From Gyrodactylus bullatarudis (Eukaryota; Platyhelminthes; Monogenea; Gyrodactylidea; Gyrodactylidae), in the NCBI GenBank assembly GCA_012064415.1, contig SSNU01000133.1, positions 18,188-82,187 on the forward strand: 64,000 bases of DNA, read 5' to 3'. Both the position numbers and the translations under genes were made by a program. Every line of letters starts with the position of its first letter. Positions within the stretch are counted from its first letter, which is position 1. Below the pieces are notes generated by a model that saw only the letters and a list, made by a program, of their open reading frames with translations, was not told where the DNA came from and searched no databases. Shown piece by piece: positions 1 through 10,870 of this stretch.

Positions 1-419
1 ACTAAGAAGCTAAATATTTGTTCAGAACTAACAAAATATTCCCCAACTAGCTTAAAGATGAATACGAAATAAAAGCAATATTTTCCCATAAATATCTGGT
101 GCCAATTCTTTACTTATGAAATACAGTTACCTAAAGAATCTATAAATACTAGTAGAATTATTTCGTTCTACGTGCTTAGGCAATATATCTCACAGGAAAC
201 GAAATAATTCTAGTAACCTTTGTAAGTATAGGTGCTGCACTATTCATCTATAAATACTGTCAGATGAAAAATCATTTAAATCTTCAAACAGAAATTCATA
301 TCATATGGAGGGGGAGAGTTCAATGTAAGAATAGACCAATTCATAAAGCTAGGTTCTACGTGTTTGATTTCTCTGCTAAAGCTCTGATATTAATTGATCT
401 CGCATAGATTTCTTTAACA
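1..419. other. A+T-rich sequence without a recognisable gene
   Basis: I see no coding frame, tRNA or clear repeat boundary here. The right edge runs into a Penelope-like 5' relic on the minus strand. Confidence 0.5.
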
Positions 420-530
420 TTGGTTTTGAGCGAAGTCAACGATGTTATCAGATTTGAAATGAAAAAATACCAGAATTTTTCTCACAAATATGGCTTTTAT
501 TTCGGACATACTCCTCAGTATGATGAAGTG
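420..530 (-). mobile_element. PLE-A-like 5' relic with hammerhead
   Basis: Read on the minus strand, a hammerhead-like motif is followed by TGTGAG, a diverged equivalent of the GGCATC box, and a short frame resembling the N-terminal start of the PLEs further right (an S-L-K-T-N-V pattern, compare S-Q-L-R-T-N-V at 46.3 kb). It is a decayed pseudo-LTR plus the first codons of a PLE. The rest of the element is absent or lost beyond the gap. Confidence 0.5.
481..523 (-). ncRNA. hammerhead ribozyme, type I minimal, diverged
   Basis: The minus strand reads CTGAGGA, then GTATGTCC, then GAAA, so both conserved core boxes are intact. Stem I can form as UCAUA/UGUGA with one G-U pair. Stem III is short (ATA/TAT). 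The stem III centre has lost the palindrome seen in better copies. Activity is uncertain. Confidence 0.5.
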
Positions 531-714
531 AAGATTTATTGAACAATTCATATGTCCTGCTTTACAATTATCATTTTCATATTAAACATAGTTGTTATGT
601 ACAATTATAAGTAAGGGTTTAGAAAAATAAATAATGAAGATATATATAAAAACAGTAATAATCAAAATAGTTTAGAAAAAATCTTTGCAAATCTGAATCC
701 ATTCTTTGAAATAA

Positions 715-1591
715 NNNNNNNNNNNNNNNNNNNNNNNNNNNNNNNNNNNNNNNNNNNNNNNNNNNNNNNNNNNNNNNNNNNNNNNNNNNNNNNNNNNNNN
801 NNNNNNNNNNNNNNNNNNNNNNNNNNNNNNNNNNNNNNNNNNNNNNNNNNNNNNNNNNNNNNNNNNNNNNNNNNNNNNNNNNNNNNNNNNNNNNNNNNNN
901 NNNNNNNNNNNNNNNNNNNNNNNNNNNNNNNNNNNNNNNNNNNNNNNNNNNNNNNNNNNNNNNNNNNNNNNNNNNNNNNNNNNNNNNNNNNNNNNNNNNN
1001 NNNNNNNNNNNNNNNNNNNNNNNNNNNNNNNNNNNNNNNNNNNNNNNNNNNNNNNNNNNNNNNNNNNNNNNNNNNNNNNNNNNNNNNNNNNNNNNNNNNN
1101 NNNNNNNNNNNNNNNNNNNNNNNNNNNNNNNNNNNNNNNNNNNNNNNNNNNNNNNNNNNNNNNNNNNNNNNNNNNNNNNNNNNNNNNNNNNNNNNNNNNN
1201 NNNNNNNNNNNNNNNNNNNNNNNNNNNNNNNNNNNNNNNNNNNNNNNNNNNNNNNNNNNNNNNNNNNNNNNNNNNNNNNNNNNNNNNNNNNNNNNNNNNN
1301 NNNNNNNNNNNNNNNNNNNNNNNNNNNNNNNNNNNNNNNNNNNNNNNNNNNNNNNNNNNNNNNNNNNNNNNNNNNNNNNNNNNNNNNNNNNNNNNNNNNN
1401 NNNNNNNNNNNNNNNNNNNNNNNNNNNNNNNNNNNNNNNNNNNNNNNNNNNNNNNNNNNNNNNNNNNNNNNNNNNNNNNNNNNNNNNNNNNNNNNNNNNN
1501 NNNNNNNNNNNNNNNNNNNNNNNNNNNNNNNNNNNNNNNNNNNNNNNNNNNNNNNNNNNNNNNNNNNNNNNNNNNNNNNNNNNNNNNNNNN
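715..1591. other. assembly gap (N run)
   Basis: There are 877 undetermined bases. Nothing can be said about the content. The open frame that spans it is an artefact of the Ns. Confidence 0.99.
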
Positions 1592-2420
1592 GTCATAAAA
1601 GTTTAAGTTGTAAAAACAAATAAATAAATTGTATACTTACTTATTACTGTGTGATGATTTATTAATCATACCAGAGGGTGAGTTGAATAAAAATAACAAA
1701 ACATGCAATGTAGAAACTGAGTTTCTACATTGATCATCCAAACGAGCAGTGTATACACTGCGCGAACAGTGTATACACTGTTTTTAGTTTCTACATTGCA
1801 CGTAACATATATATAGTTATCAGTAACGATTCTTCAAGTATTTTTTCAGTCACAATAGAAAAATAAATTAGGGAAATCAAGATACTTTATCTAATTTCTT
1901 CGGAGTTCTAGTTTCATTCATTATCATTGAAAGGAGGTAATGTCACCAGTGTTGCATTCAGATAACAATAGTCATCTTTTAGTCATTTTTTACAACCAGT
2001 CGATCTCTATTCATACATATTTATAATTTCAATTTTTTATAATAGGACCTAGTCCTGCAGGGACATTTTCTAGCTAATTTCTAGCTTAGAAATCAGTACT
2101 TATTCTGTGATATCTTTGTTGAAAATTCAAAGAGTAATTATGTGATCAGTAATCACTATAGATTTCACTTCCTACTGTAATAAATATGATCCAACAGGTG
2201 AGCTTTAGTCTTAAGAAGATTTCTTTTTTTAACTAAATGGAGACATATTTTCTGATATGGGTTGACAGGCTTCAAGTGATCTAAATGATTCTAGAATGTG
2301 AATAAGTTAGTAAAGCGTCAGAATTTCATAAGAAATAGTTTAAATTGTGATTTAGTATACTTGTTTAACTCATTACTTCTAGATATATATACATCTTTCA
2401 TAGTTAAGGAAATAAGTAAT
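1592..2420. other. A+T-rich sequence with a palindrome cluster, no gene
   Basis: Apart from the palindromes at 1706-1800 I find no recognisable gene. A small hairpin (GGACCTAGTCC) occurs near 2046. The right end meets the poly-T that marks the LINE 3' tail. Confidence 0.5.
1706..1800. repeat. cluster of perfect short palindromes
   Basis: A 25-base hairpin with 12-base arms built on AATGTAGAAACT (1707-1731) is followed by two copies of the 14-base perfect palindrome CAGTGTATACACTG (1747-1760 and 1767-1780). A third copy of the AGTTTCTACATTG arm closes the cluster near 1786-1799. The whole could fold as a large cruciform. It resembles the tip of a palindromic transposon, but I cannot name a family. 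Confidence 0.8.
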
Positions 2421-2448
2421 AATTTTTTTTTTTTTTATTTTTTTGGTT

Positions 2449-2952
2449 CTAGTTAATGAATTTCGAGTTAATTTCTCTTTTGAATTCAAATAAACTCATT
2501 CTTTTTATAATATTAGGTAATTTTTCAAATAAATTTTTGCTTCTATTGAAGATTGCAAGATTCTTGATCTCTCCTTGTACTCTGTATCGATCACGGAGTC
2601 CAGGAAGACTTTGAGGAGTAATGCACTTTTTGATGAGAAGAAGGCTTTTGATGTCTCTTCGAACCATAATTGATTCAGATGGTAGACTGAGTTTTTTCCT
2701 GTATGGCTCAGAGAGTTTACGTCGGAAAATTTTGGCAACTTTCTGAAGCTTCATAGACCATTCAGGTTTTTCAGGATTCCAGCATCCTGCACAAAATTCA
2801 ACAACAGATCGTGCCATCATTTTGAAGAGAAAAACTTTCATGAAGTCATTTTTTATGCATTTCTGAATTTGCATACATCTCGATATGAAGGATCTATGAA
2901 TATCTTTATAATGATCTGTAAAGTCAAAAAAATTATTATATTTAACTCCCAA
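2449..2952 (-). pseudogene. LINE ORF2 C-terminal region
   Basis: This 167-codon frame follows the reverse transcriptase in another frame. It holds a cysteine/tryptophan-rich stretch (CAGCWNPEKPEW near residue 54) and basic segments typical of the region after the RT thumb in Jockey/CR1-type ORF2 proteins. It ends just before the poly-A tail. The overlap with the RT frame around 2853-2952 marks a frameshift. A second copy of its end, on the plus strand at 38.9 kb, shares the PQSLPG-RDRYR motif. Confidence 0.7.
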
Positions 2953-3826
2953 ATCACGAATTGTGAATTTAGGATCGATTTTTTTTCATTTACAAGTATA
3001 TTTTCTTGTAATGGGATCGTAGTAAAAGGTGTTGTGTAGAAAGTTTTACTTTCATTGATGCTAAGCCCGAAGGCTTTTAAATCATTTGAAAGATTTTTTA
3101 GAGATGTGTTAATGAATTCAACATCAATAGAATCATCAAAGCTATAGATAATCTTCATATCATCAGCATATTTGAAGATCTTAGCTCCAGTGACATTTAT
3201 TTGAGAGAAGACAATATTAAATAATAGAGGACCTACTCTGGAGCCTTGTGGGACACCAGATGTAATTAATTGAGGTAATGAATCTCTGTTTTCGAAGGAC
3301 ACATATTGCTTGCGTTTCGTTAGATATATTTTAAGCATTTCTAGGAGATGTGAACATACTCCGTAGTGATGACAGATTTCGATAATTTTGTGAATATAAA
3401 TTTTGTCAAATGCTTTAGACAAGTCAATATATATTACAACAGATTTATTTTTATTTTTGTTAAGAATTGAGACATAATTCAAGAAATTGAAAATATTAGT
3501 CTCACAGGATTTGCCTTTACAGAATCCATGTTGATCAGGATCTATTTTCTGTATGTCAATTGTACCAAGGATTTTGATAAAAAGAATTGAGTCAATGATT
3601 TTCATAAGGGTGTTTTGTAGAGTTATAGGTCTAAATTCATCACTATTAGGTTTAGGAATAGGAATAACTTTGGCGAGCAACATATAATCAGGAATTATAT
3701 CATTAAGAAATAGTTGTTGGAAAATTTTGTAAAAACTATGAATAAAATTTATGTGACTACTTTTAAGTATATTGACACTAATTTTATAAAAATCTTTAGT
3801 GTTTTTATTTTTGAGTTTTTTTAATA
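2853..3826 (-). pseudogene. LINE ORF2 reverse transcriptase domain
   Basis: The minus strand encodes the palm and fingers of a LINE reverse transcriptase, which would copy element RNA at a nicked target. Visible blocks are the fingers motif KVIPIPKP...FRPITL, palm motif A (YIDLSKAFDK), motif B (SGVPQGSRVGPLLF) and the catalytic box YADD, followed by a thumb ending near ESKTF. All catalytic aspartates are kept. The open frame runs on into the Tigger insertion up to 3905, but true LINE sequence stops at the TA at 3825-3826. Confidence 0.88.
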
Positions 3827-6282
3827 CAGTTGTCCTTCGGGTTTGGCGTGTGGGAAAGGGCACACCTGATATTTCAGAGGAAAAATAATATTTTTGTATT
3901 ATCAAAATACTTAGTAGTAGGTCTATTAAGGTCTAAACATTTTTCAAACCTAAAACTTCAGATTTTTGAGATTTTTATACCAAACGGTAGCAAATTGAAT
4001 TCTGATCAGAATGGTATATGGTACCTTATTAATATAAACCATTATTGTAAAATCAATTAAAGAATTTAAAAATTGGTGCTGCTCTAAATGTGAAGCAACG
4101 AGCATCGAGTTAAAAAGGATAATTACAGGCTGTAAGAATTATAATTATAATTATCATTTCTAATTACACTTCATGGTTTTTTTTATTTTTACATTGTACA
4201 CAGAAAATAATAAAATCAATGCCGACAGTTTAGTTTCATCTCAAACGGGTAACTTCGTCTTCATATGACTGACATTATTTAATTTTCAAACTTTTTTTCA
4301 AGAGCAAAAATAATTGTGTTGATTATTTACAGTTTTATTTAGGATTCAAAGATAAAATTGGTCGCATGGCTGAGAAAGAGCTGTAGTAGTTGGAGGTAGA
4401 AAGATGATAAATACATTATCAGGACAGATTATTCTTTCATGACCTCTGAAATTGTCCAAAATCAGTAAAACATTTCTTCCTACTTCTTCTGCAAATTTAT
4501 TTATCCAATCCTGGAAGATTCGTCTATTCATCCATCCTGATTGTCTATTAGAACAATAATCAGGGTATTGAACACAATTGATCAGATTTTCCTTCAAAAA
4601 TTAATAGAAATAAACTTACCAATATACAGAGTCTGGTACATTTCACCAGCAGCATTACAGCATATTAAAGCGGTGATTCTTTCTATTTACTTTTTATTGG
4701 TATGACAATTTTTGGAAGAGGTTTCCAGTGTTGAATTTTTATGGGCACGCCAAAAAATTCCTGTTTCATCAGCATTAAAAATGTCTTCTTTTCTGAATCT
4801 TTGGAACCAATGACGATTTCTTTCTATCCACAGATCAATCTCATTCTGGTTGATAAGCCCTGAAGATCCTGTAAGCTAATATTTTGATAAGTGGAAATAG
4901 TGTATTATACTTACTCTATGTAAGGAAAAGCCTCTTCTCATCTGGAATTTGTAAAGCCATCCTTTAGTTGGCCTAATACCAGTAAGAATGCCTAATCTCC
5001 GAGCGTGTCGAAGAATTTTTAGCCCAGAAACTGGTAATTTTTGATTTCTCATTCTTCTGAAATAATTTAAGCAGCCATTTTGAATATCATCATACTGATG
5101 CAAAGAATTTGCTACCTTCATATCTCCACGCCTGTCGTCAACAGCATTTTCAATCTCTTGCCGGTTAAGTATCATTTTTCGTAAAGTTTTAGTATAAATA
5201 CCAAAATGATGTGAGGCATTCTTGATTCCCATTTCGGTTGATAAACTAATCATTTCAAGTCGCTTCTTATTGCTGTAATGTACTCTGGGAAAAATCTAAA
5301 TTTAACGATTTTATTATTATTATTATCAATTAAGTGTTCATTACTCACAATCTTTCTTCTAAGTTCTGGAAAACTTTTTAGGATTCTATTCATGAACTCT
5401 CTCGTAAAATAGAATCCACAGCGGCGAACATGATCTTTGAATGCAAAATGCAGAGTTCTCCGTTTAATTCTATACCTTGATTCAATAAGGCTTCTTGAGA
5501 TCCTCACACAACAACGATCATAATTGCTCAGATTAAGTCCATTGGAGGAAATTTTTCTAACCTGTTTGACCGTAACATTCATTCTTGCTGAAACGTTTCT
5601 CAAGCTTTCACCATGTTGAAGCATCTCATGTATTTGAAATTTTTGCAAAGCATTTAATCGTTTCACGTTTGTCATTTTAGGAACTTAGAAAGAGGTCAAA
5701 AATTAATGATATAAATAGTCCCAACTTTTAGTCTGCAAAAGATTCATCTAGTATACGATGCAATTTGCAATGCATATTATGCATAGAAAAGTTTATAAAA
5801 ATGTATACTAAACATTTTGTACGAAAATTATAAAAAAGAGCTAAGTAAAGAATAAGTGATTGAAAATTAAATAAAGGAATGTCGGCATTGATTTTATTAT
5901 TTTTTGTGTACAATGTAAAAATAAAAAAAACCATGAAGTGTAATTAGAAATGATAATTATAATTATAATTCTTACAGCCTGTAATTATCCTTTTTAACTC
6001 GATGCTCGTTGCTTCACATTTAGAGCAGCACCAATTTTTAAATTCTTTAATTGATTTTACAATAATGGTTTATATTAATAAGGTACCATATACCATTCTG
6101 ATCAGAATTCAATTTGCTACCGTTTGGTATAAAAATCTCAAAAATCTGAAATTTTAGGTTTGAAAAATGTTTGAGTTACCCAATAGACTTACTACTAAGT
6201 ATTTTGATAATACAAAAATATTATTTTTCCTCTGAAATATCAGGTGTGCCCTTTCCCACACGCCAAACCCGAAGGACAACTG
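3827..6282 (-). mobile_element. pogo/Tigger-like DNA transposon inserted in the LINE
   Basis: The ends are CAGTTGTCCTTC... and ...GAAGGACAACTG, flanked by TA on both sides (3825-3826, 6283-6284), the target of the Tc1/mariner superfamily. The inverted repeats are about 400 bp long (3827-4227 and 5880-6282), far longer than the short TIRs usual for Tigger. The body encodes a pogo/Tigger transposase on the minus strand. A lone relic of the same terminus is at 31151-31192. Confidence 0.9.
4346..5675 (-). pseudogene. pogo/Tigger transposase (HTH + CENP-B-like HTH + DDE_1)
   Basis: The transposase is read in several pieces. 5675-5250 is an N-terminal helix-turn-helix (LNALQKFQIHEMLQHGESL), then 5253-4876 a second, CENP-B-like helix-turn-helix (KGWLYKFQMRRGFS). 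The catalytic core has first Asp in FNADETGIFWRAHKN (about 4790-4730), second Asp in VLLILDNFRGH, and third Asp in LPPTTTALSQPCDQ. A 46-base intron with good sites (GTAAGTA...TTACAG) lies at about 4871-4916, and a second, very short one is possible near 4590-4617. Stops in between suggest decay, but the catalytic triad is intact. Confidence 0.85.
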
Positions 6283-6284
6283 TA

Positions 6285-7269
6285 ATTTGTTAAATTCAGA
6301 AAAACTCATAAAGGTATTATTATGATAATCAGAGCAAGAATCACAGTGGGTAAATGCTTGGGTGTTTATAGGAAAAGAATTGTTGAAAGTTGACATAAAT
6401 ATATTTTGTAAGACTTCACATGTCACTTTTTTCTTATTTGAGAATTTAAAATATTTATTTAGTAGGTTTTCATTAATATTCGAGACAGCTTTTATCATGT
6501 TAAAATCTGTAAACTCGAAGTATTTGTTGGTATCAGTTTTATGTTTAAGGATTTTGACATTAGAAAAGGTTAATTTGGCAAAAACTCCTAAGTGATCTTT
6601 ACTTGGGAAAATATTTTGAACATCAAATTCAAATAAGGTATTTTTTTCAATTAGTATGCAATCAAGTATGTTGTTTTGTCTAGTGGGGATATTGATCATT
6701 TGGTTTAATCCTAAATTAAATAAATATGATCCTAAATGAGTCTTGGGATGAATCCAGTCTTCATGTGGAAGATTGAGATCACCAAGTATGATGAGTTCAG
6801 TCTCCATATATCTATCAATTATATCATCAATATGACTCATTAGGATAGAGTCATCAGTGGTAGTGTTGTTAGGTCTTCTATAAACTAGGACTATATTTAT
6901 TGTTTTCGTGTCGGACACTTAACACAGTTTAAGAGCTCATTTTTGTTAAATGACGAGGTATTAGATGATGTAAGGTTGAAAGTGTCTTTAAAAAAATAAT
7001 AAAACTCCACCATGTTTATCACCAATTCTATCAGATCTAATAAATTTATAGCCTTCTAAATGAAGACAATAGTCAGAATGAGATGCATGTAGCCATGTCT
7101 CAGTGAAACAGTAAAGATCATATTGTGTATTAAGAATAAAACTTTTTAAGAGAAAAAATACAGAAAGTAGAGATCTTATATTTTGTAAAAAGAAAGTGAT
7201 AGTAGTAGATTTAGATAAAAAAGAAGGATTATTATTTATGGTACTAATACTAGTTGCGTGAACTCGCAT
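6285..7269 (-). pseudogene. LINE ORF2 endonuclease domain (APE type)
   Basis: Two frames (7269-6988 and 6918-6285) together give an apurinic-type endonuclease, which nicks the target during LINE integration. Visible are the N-terminal FFLQNIRSL, the FTETWLH block with its catalytic Glu, YRRPN, and the GDLNLPHEDW block. The C-terminal SKDHLGVF corresponds to the catalytic SDH block. About 70 bases with a frameshift separate the halves. A second copy of the first half lies at 43718-44026. Confidence 0.85.
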
Positions 7270-8075
7270 TGATATTAGGCGGTGGGTTTAAAATGAGAGA
7301 GTTGACAGAATTAGTTGGTTGAGATAGAGAATTGTGATTATGATTAGTATTCATTAATCTAGACTCATTAGTATGAGGCTGATTTGTGTTGAAATCATTA
7401 TTTTGAATTAAACTATTTCTTTTGGCAATATATTCTGAGGTTGCAATTGTTTGCTGCAAGATGGTTTTGTCCCTAGATGTTCTTATTCTAAGCTTATGAA
7501 AAGAGTTTTTGTTTTGAATAAAAAAATTTCTATGAATTTTGGAACTGGTCAGTATTTTAATCGGTCGGCATTTACCTGGAGTTTTTTTTTCCGATTCGAG
7601 TAATTTTAATGATATTTTCAATATTACTATCAAGTTTATCCAGGTAATCATGAACAGTAGGTATATCATTTTCTGATTCAGGCAGATTGTAAATAATGAT
7701 GTTTTTGGATTTTTCAGTGCGTTGATTAATTTCATTAAGCATAGAGTTAATCTTCTGATCAACTATTTTAAGATCATTGAGAGAATATTTGGAGATCTCT
7801 TGCTTATTAGCGCATGGAAAACTATAAAATGACTCACAAATTTTCATTTGCTGCTTGAGTTGATCAATTTCATTTTTCATAAAGGTATTTTCGTCCATGA
7901 TGCGGGCATTAGTCAGTTTGAGAATGTTTATCTGGTAACTGATTTACTCTGTTAGTTCTGGCAATCCTTCGACAGTAATATTTCTTGGATGAGAGTTGTC
8001 AGAATTAGATCCATCAGTGGAAAGATGATGTCTTTTTTCAGGCATAAAAGTTTTCATCTTATTCCTTTGAGACAT
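7250..8075 (-). pseudogene. LINE ORF1 (coiled coil + RRM-like)
   Basis: ORF1 proteins bind the element RNA. The N-terminal piece begins near 8075 (MSQRNKMKTFMPEKRHH), a middle piece at 7898-7572 has a heptad-like region followed by NIIIYNLPES, the first strand signature of an L1-type RRM, and the C-terminal piece (to 7250, another frame) is basic, then Asn-rich. At least two frameshifts or stops break it. Confidence 0.7.
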
Positions 8076-8209
8076 GAGTTTCAATGAAAATTTAAACTTA
8101 ATGATCTAAATGATGCATGTTAAATATTCAGGTTTATTGGAAACTAATAAAGAACAAAGATTAGTTTTACATTCATAAATGGTAGACGAGGAATCCAAAG
8201 AAAATTTTA

Positions 8210-8310
8210 AAACAATGTTAACCAGTAATTTAATTCCGAAAACTCTATATATTTCGCGTGTATCACACTGAGCATGCCCAAAATAAAGGCCTTATTTGTG
8301 AGAAAAATCC
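8210..8310 (+). mobile_element. PLE-A pseudo-LTR relic with decayed hammerhead (8272-8301)
   Basis: The segment matches the pseudo-LTR tip at 10541-10610: a TATATA box, TATCACA, a mutated core (CTGAGCA for CTGATGA, CCAAAA for CGAAA), AAGGCC and TTGTGAG. Stem I (UCACA/UGUGA) is retained, but both core boxes carry substitutions expected to abolish cleavage. Confidence 0.7.
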
Positions 8311-8919
8311 TGACAATTTTTTAAAATTCAAATATCCTTGAAAACAATTCGCCAGATTGGGGAAAAAATTAATTGGTTTTACGAATGAATTCAAGATAAA
8401 CTCAAATGCAATGATCTGAAGTAAGGATTCTAAATCGTAATTTTCATTCATTTTTCATGAATCTCATTTAAACTCCAAATAGGGTTTTTAAAATTAATTT
8501 ACTATTATATATTTAATAATTATATTGAATAACATCATCATTAGGAGGAAACATAAACAGTTCTCCCATCGTCTTAAGGAGTCTGAAGTTGAAACAACAG
8601 TAAGTCGTATTGCTTATTTTGAGAAATATTCGTATTTTGAGTTTTTGCTCTAAATTTTCTATTGAACTCTATAACTTTCAAGCTACCTTTTCTGATTCAG
8701 AAGTTATGCTCGATAGATCTCTAAATTCCAATTATTTTAGCAAAAGTGAAAAATTTATATCTTCTTTTGAAGAATAATTTTTCCTTGCGTTGACATGCGT
8801 GAAAATAGCTAAAATCAATGAATCTTCTTTGGTAATTGAAGAAAGCTTCTCAAAACTAATCGATAATGGTGAAAAACTCTGTTTTTTTAATTGAAAATTT
8901 TCAATCTGAATGAAAAGAC
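8311..8919. other. A+T-rich sequence without a recognisable gene
   Basis: No feature is visible other than the decaying PLE flank at its left edge. Confidence 0.5.
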
Positions 8920-9560
8920 TGCCTCAGATGTGACGAGCCCCACTTCAGTTGGAAATTTCTGTACTAATACGAACGCTGTGAGAGGTGCAACAAAATAGAA
9001 CACCTCACCAGCTCTTGCAGGATTAAAATGTTGAAAATGATCAAATTCAACCCTTCCCAAGAGCCAGCCTATTCGTATACGTAACCGTCAATGACATCGA
9101 TCTGACATCCAACCGAATATTCAGGCATCGAAATACTGGGTAAGATCTCAGTACATGCCACAATAAATAGGGTCACCAAGCAATGCACGTTCTTTATCGC
9201 CCCAGAAGAGAAAAGTGGTCTCCTTGGCATCGACCTCCCCCATTTGTTTGGTTTAAATAAAATCCCAGTTGACTCTTACGCTGTTTGGTCCATTTCTATC
9301 ATATGCTGTCATAAAGCTTAAGTTTAGCTCTCAATGCTAAAAAGGTCTTCGTCCCAAAGGCCTATGATATATTCTCTTGAAGACAAAATTAAGGCCAACT
9401 TACATAAGTTAATCGAACAGGGTATATATTCTGAAATCCCTTATAGTGATTATGTCGTTTCCATTACGGTAGTTCAGAAAAAAGACGGCACACTAAGAAT
9501 CTGTGCAGATTATTCCACGGGTCTAAATGAGCAGTTATTAGACCATAGTTATACATTTCC
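8920..9560 (+). pseudogene. Ty3/Gypsy gag-pol fragment (knuckles, protease tail, RT start)
   Basis: Around 8925-9020 two cysteine clusters (CLRCDEPHF... and CERCNKIEHLTSSC) look like Gypsy nucleocapsid knuckles. A stretch near 9195-9250 (FIAPEEKSGLLGID) fits the end of an aspartic protease. From 9334 the frame reads the start of the reverse transcriptase (IEQGIYSEIPYSDYV, then KKDGTLRICADYSTGLN). It is truncated by PLE sequence near 9560. Family type resembles K02A2.6-like Gypsy pol. Stops show it is dead. Confidence 0.75.
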
Positions 9561-9645
9561 TCGTTGAAGCTAAACACAAAATTTTTACAGCAGAGATTTA
9601 GCAGTTTTCTTACCCAGTTTGATGGTATAATGAAATTTGATTGGT
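9560..9645 (-). pseudogene. inverted PLE reverse transcriptase scrap
   Basis: On the minus strand this short piece encodes WVRKLLNLCCKNFVFSF, matching WVRKLLELCCKNIAFSF of the intact PLE at 50.8-52.6 kb (residues 194-210). It lies head to head with the PLE C-terminal part that follows on the plus strand, as a 5' inversion would leave it. Confidence 0.8.
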
Positions 9646-10335
9646 TCTGTTTCACGTAGTCACATACAAAATCGAAGCTACACTACTACTATTATTAACT
9701 TGATAAACGATAGGCTATCAAAGCTCTACACCCCAAGAAGGAAGCCCAAAGAACAAGAAGGAGAAACTGCTTACTTGAGCCTACCATTCAAAGGGGATAA
9801 AGCCGCAACAATTTTCCAAAAGAAAATTAATGAAGTCTTCACCCAAACGTACCCAAACGGAAATCTCAGAATTACCTTTCAGACACAGAAAATGTTCACT
9901 AGCAATGCAAAGGACTCAATTGACAAGATGAAGCAGAGCAACGTAGTGTACAAATTCTCATGTCCGTGCAAATCTGAGTATATTGGCCACACAATAAGAC
10001 GTCTCGAAGAGAGGATCAATGAACACCTTCACACGGGTCAGACCGCAATACGAGAGCACCTCAGAACATGTAAGGCAAATGTTTCGTCCCAAAACTTTGA
10101 AATAATCTATAAACCAACTAGAAACAATGTCTACTTGTTGAAAGCTGCTGAAGCATACTTGATCAATCAACAAAAGCCAAACCTATGCGTACAAAAGAAT
10201 CATGTAAAGCCCCTGAATTTACCTAAGCCTAGGGAAAAAAAGTGTCCTTTGTCCCAACCCCCCTCCAGGAAGAGAAGGAAAATGGAAGTGGAAACTAACC
10301 AACAAATAACTGATTTCTACAGAACAACCCAATAA
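9646..10335 (+). pseudogene. PLE-A C-terminal part with GIY-YIG endonuclease
   Basis: This frame carries the linker (YLSLPFKGDKAATIFQKKIN), then the PLE-type GIY-YIG nuclease: VVYKFSCPCKSEYIGHT, with the CxC pair, the YIG box, RRLEERINEH, and AAEAYLINQQKP...C near the end. The C-terminus is Lys/Arg-rich and ends NQQITDFYRTTQ. In PLEs this nuclease nicks the target for priming. The reverse transcriptase is missing except for the inverted scrap before it. Frame and motifs are intact, so the copy is fairly young. Confidence 0.88.
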
Positions 10336-10720
10336 TTATGATCATTTATTTAATTTACTATTTTTACACTTACACTCTGTTATAAAAAGAGACCCATAAT
10401 TATGGAAAAATTAGCACCAATTTTAATTTTAACAATATGAAAAACTACACTGTGCTCACCTGGTAACAGGCTTGAGCCAATTGTAATGTAAAATGATATT
10501 TTAACCAATAACCTTTCGATGTTCATTTTCTTTCTAAAAACCTTATATATATGGCATGTATCACACTGATGAGTATGCCCGAAATAAAGGCCTTATTTGT
10601 GAAAATCTTGGCATCACTTTCTTCTTCTCTCTACAAAAATGGAAAACTTATCGATATCTCAGCTCAAAACCTATATAACTCAACATCTCTCAACTGAATA
10701 AGACACTTACTCAAGCCAAG
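10336..10720 (+). mobile_element. PLE-A 3' UTR / pseudo-LTR with promoter, hammerhead and start of ORF
   Basis: After the stop codon come about 200 bases of UTR (with a CCAAT-like GAGCCAATTG near 10472), a TATATATAT box (10544), a hammerhead (10561-10602), GGCATC, and then a start codon at about 10639 opening MENLSISQLKTYITQH, the N-terminus of the PLE-A protein. The same series is at 58.4-58.7 kb. This is the 3'-end to 5'-start arrangement expected of PLE pseudo-LTRs in tandem. Confidence 0.8.
10561..10602 (+). ncRNA. hammerhead ribozyme, PLE-A type
   Basis: Stem I is UCACA (10561-10565) with UGUGA (10598-10602). Core CTGATGA is at 10566-10572 and GAAA at 10581-10584. Stem III is AUAA/UUAU around AGGCC. 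The cleavage base (H17) is T at 10597. Stem II is nearly absent (G-C closing pair only), as in other minimal type-I hammerheads of PLEs. Such ribozymes cut RNA at the element boundary. Confidence 0.85.
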
Positions 10721-10870
10721 TACGAGGTTAGAATGAACTGTCGAATGTGATGAGAACTTCAACAAGATCAAGGCTACATTAGCCATCTATCTATTGAGGT
10801 AAACCTAAAATACTCCCTAATCTAAGTACTGCGGATAAGGAAATAAGGTATTGCTGGGCTTAAAACAATA

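Larger units (their letters stand above)
2421..8080 (-). mobile_element. LINE (non-LTR retrotransposon), split by a Tigger insertion
   Basis: Read on the minus strand this is ORF1 (coiled coil plus RNA-binding domain), then an endonuclease, then a reverse transcriptase with a C-terminal region, then a poly-A tail (the T-run at 2424-2443). That order is typical of LINEs of the Jockey/CR1/L1 type. Frameshifts separate the pieces, so it is dead. A pogo/Tigger element occupies 3827-6282. Removing it and one TA copy rejoins the ORF2 frame across the site. Other fragments of the same family lie at 38860-39110 and 43500-44440. The 5' limit is approximate. Confidence 0.85.

Noticed and set aside
619..1596. 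325-codon open frame across the first gap
   Set aside because: Almost all residues are undetermined Ns. It is an artefact.
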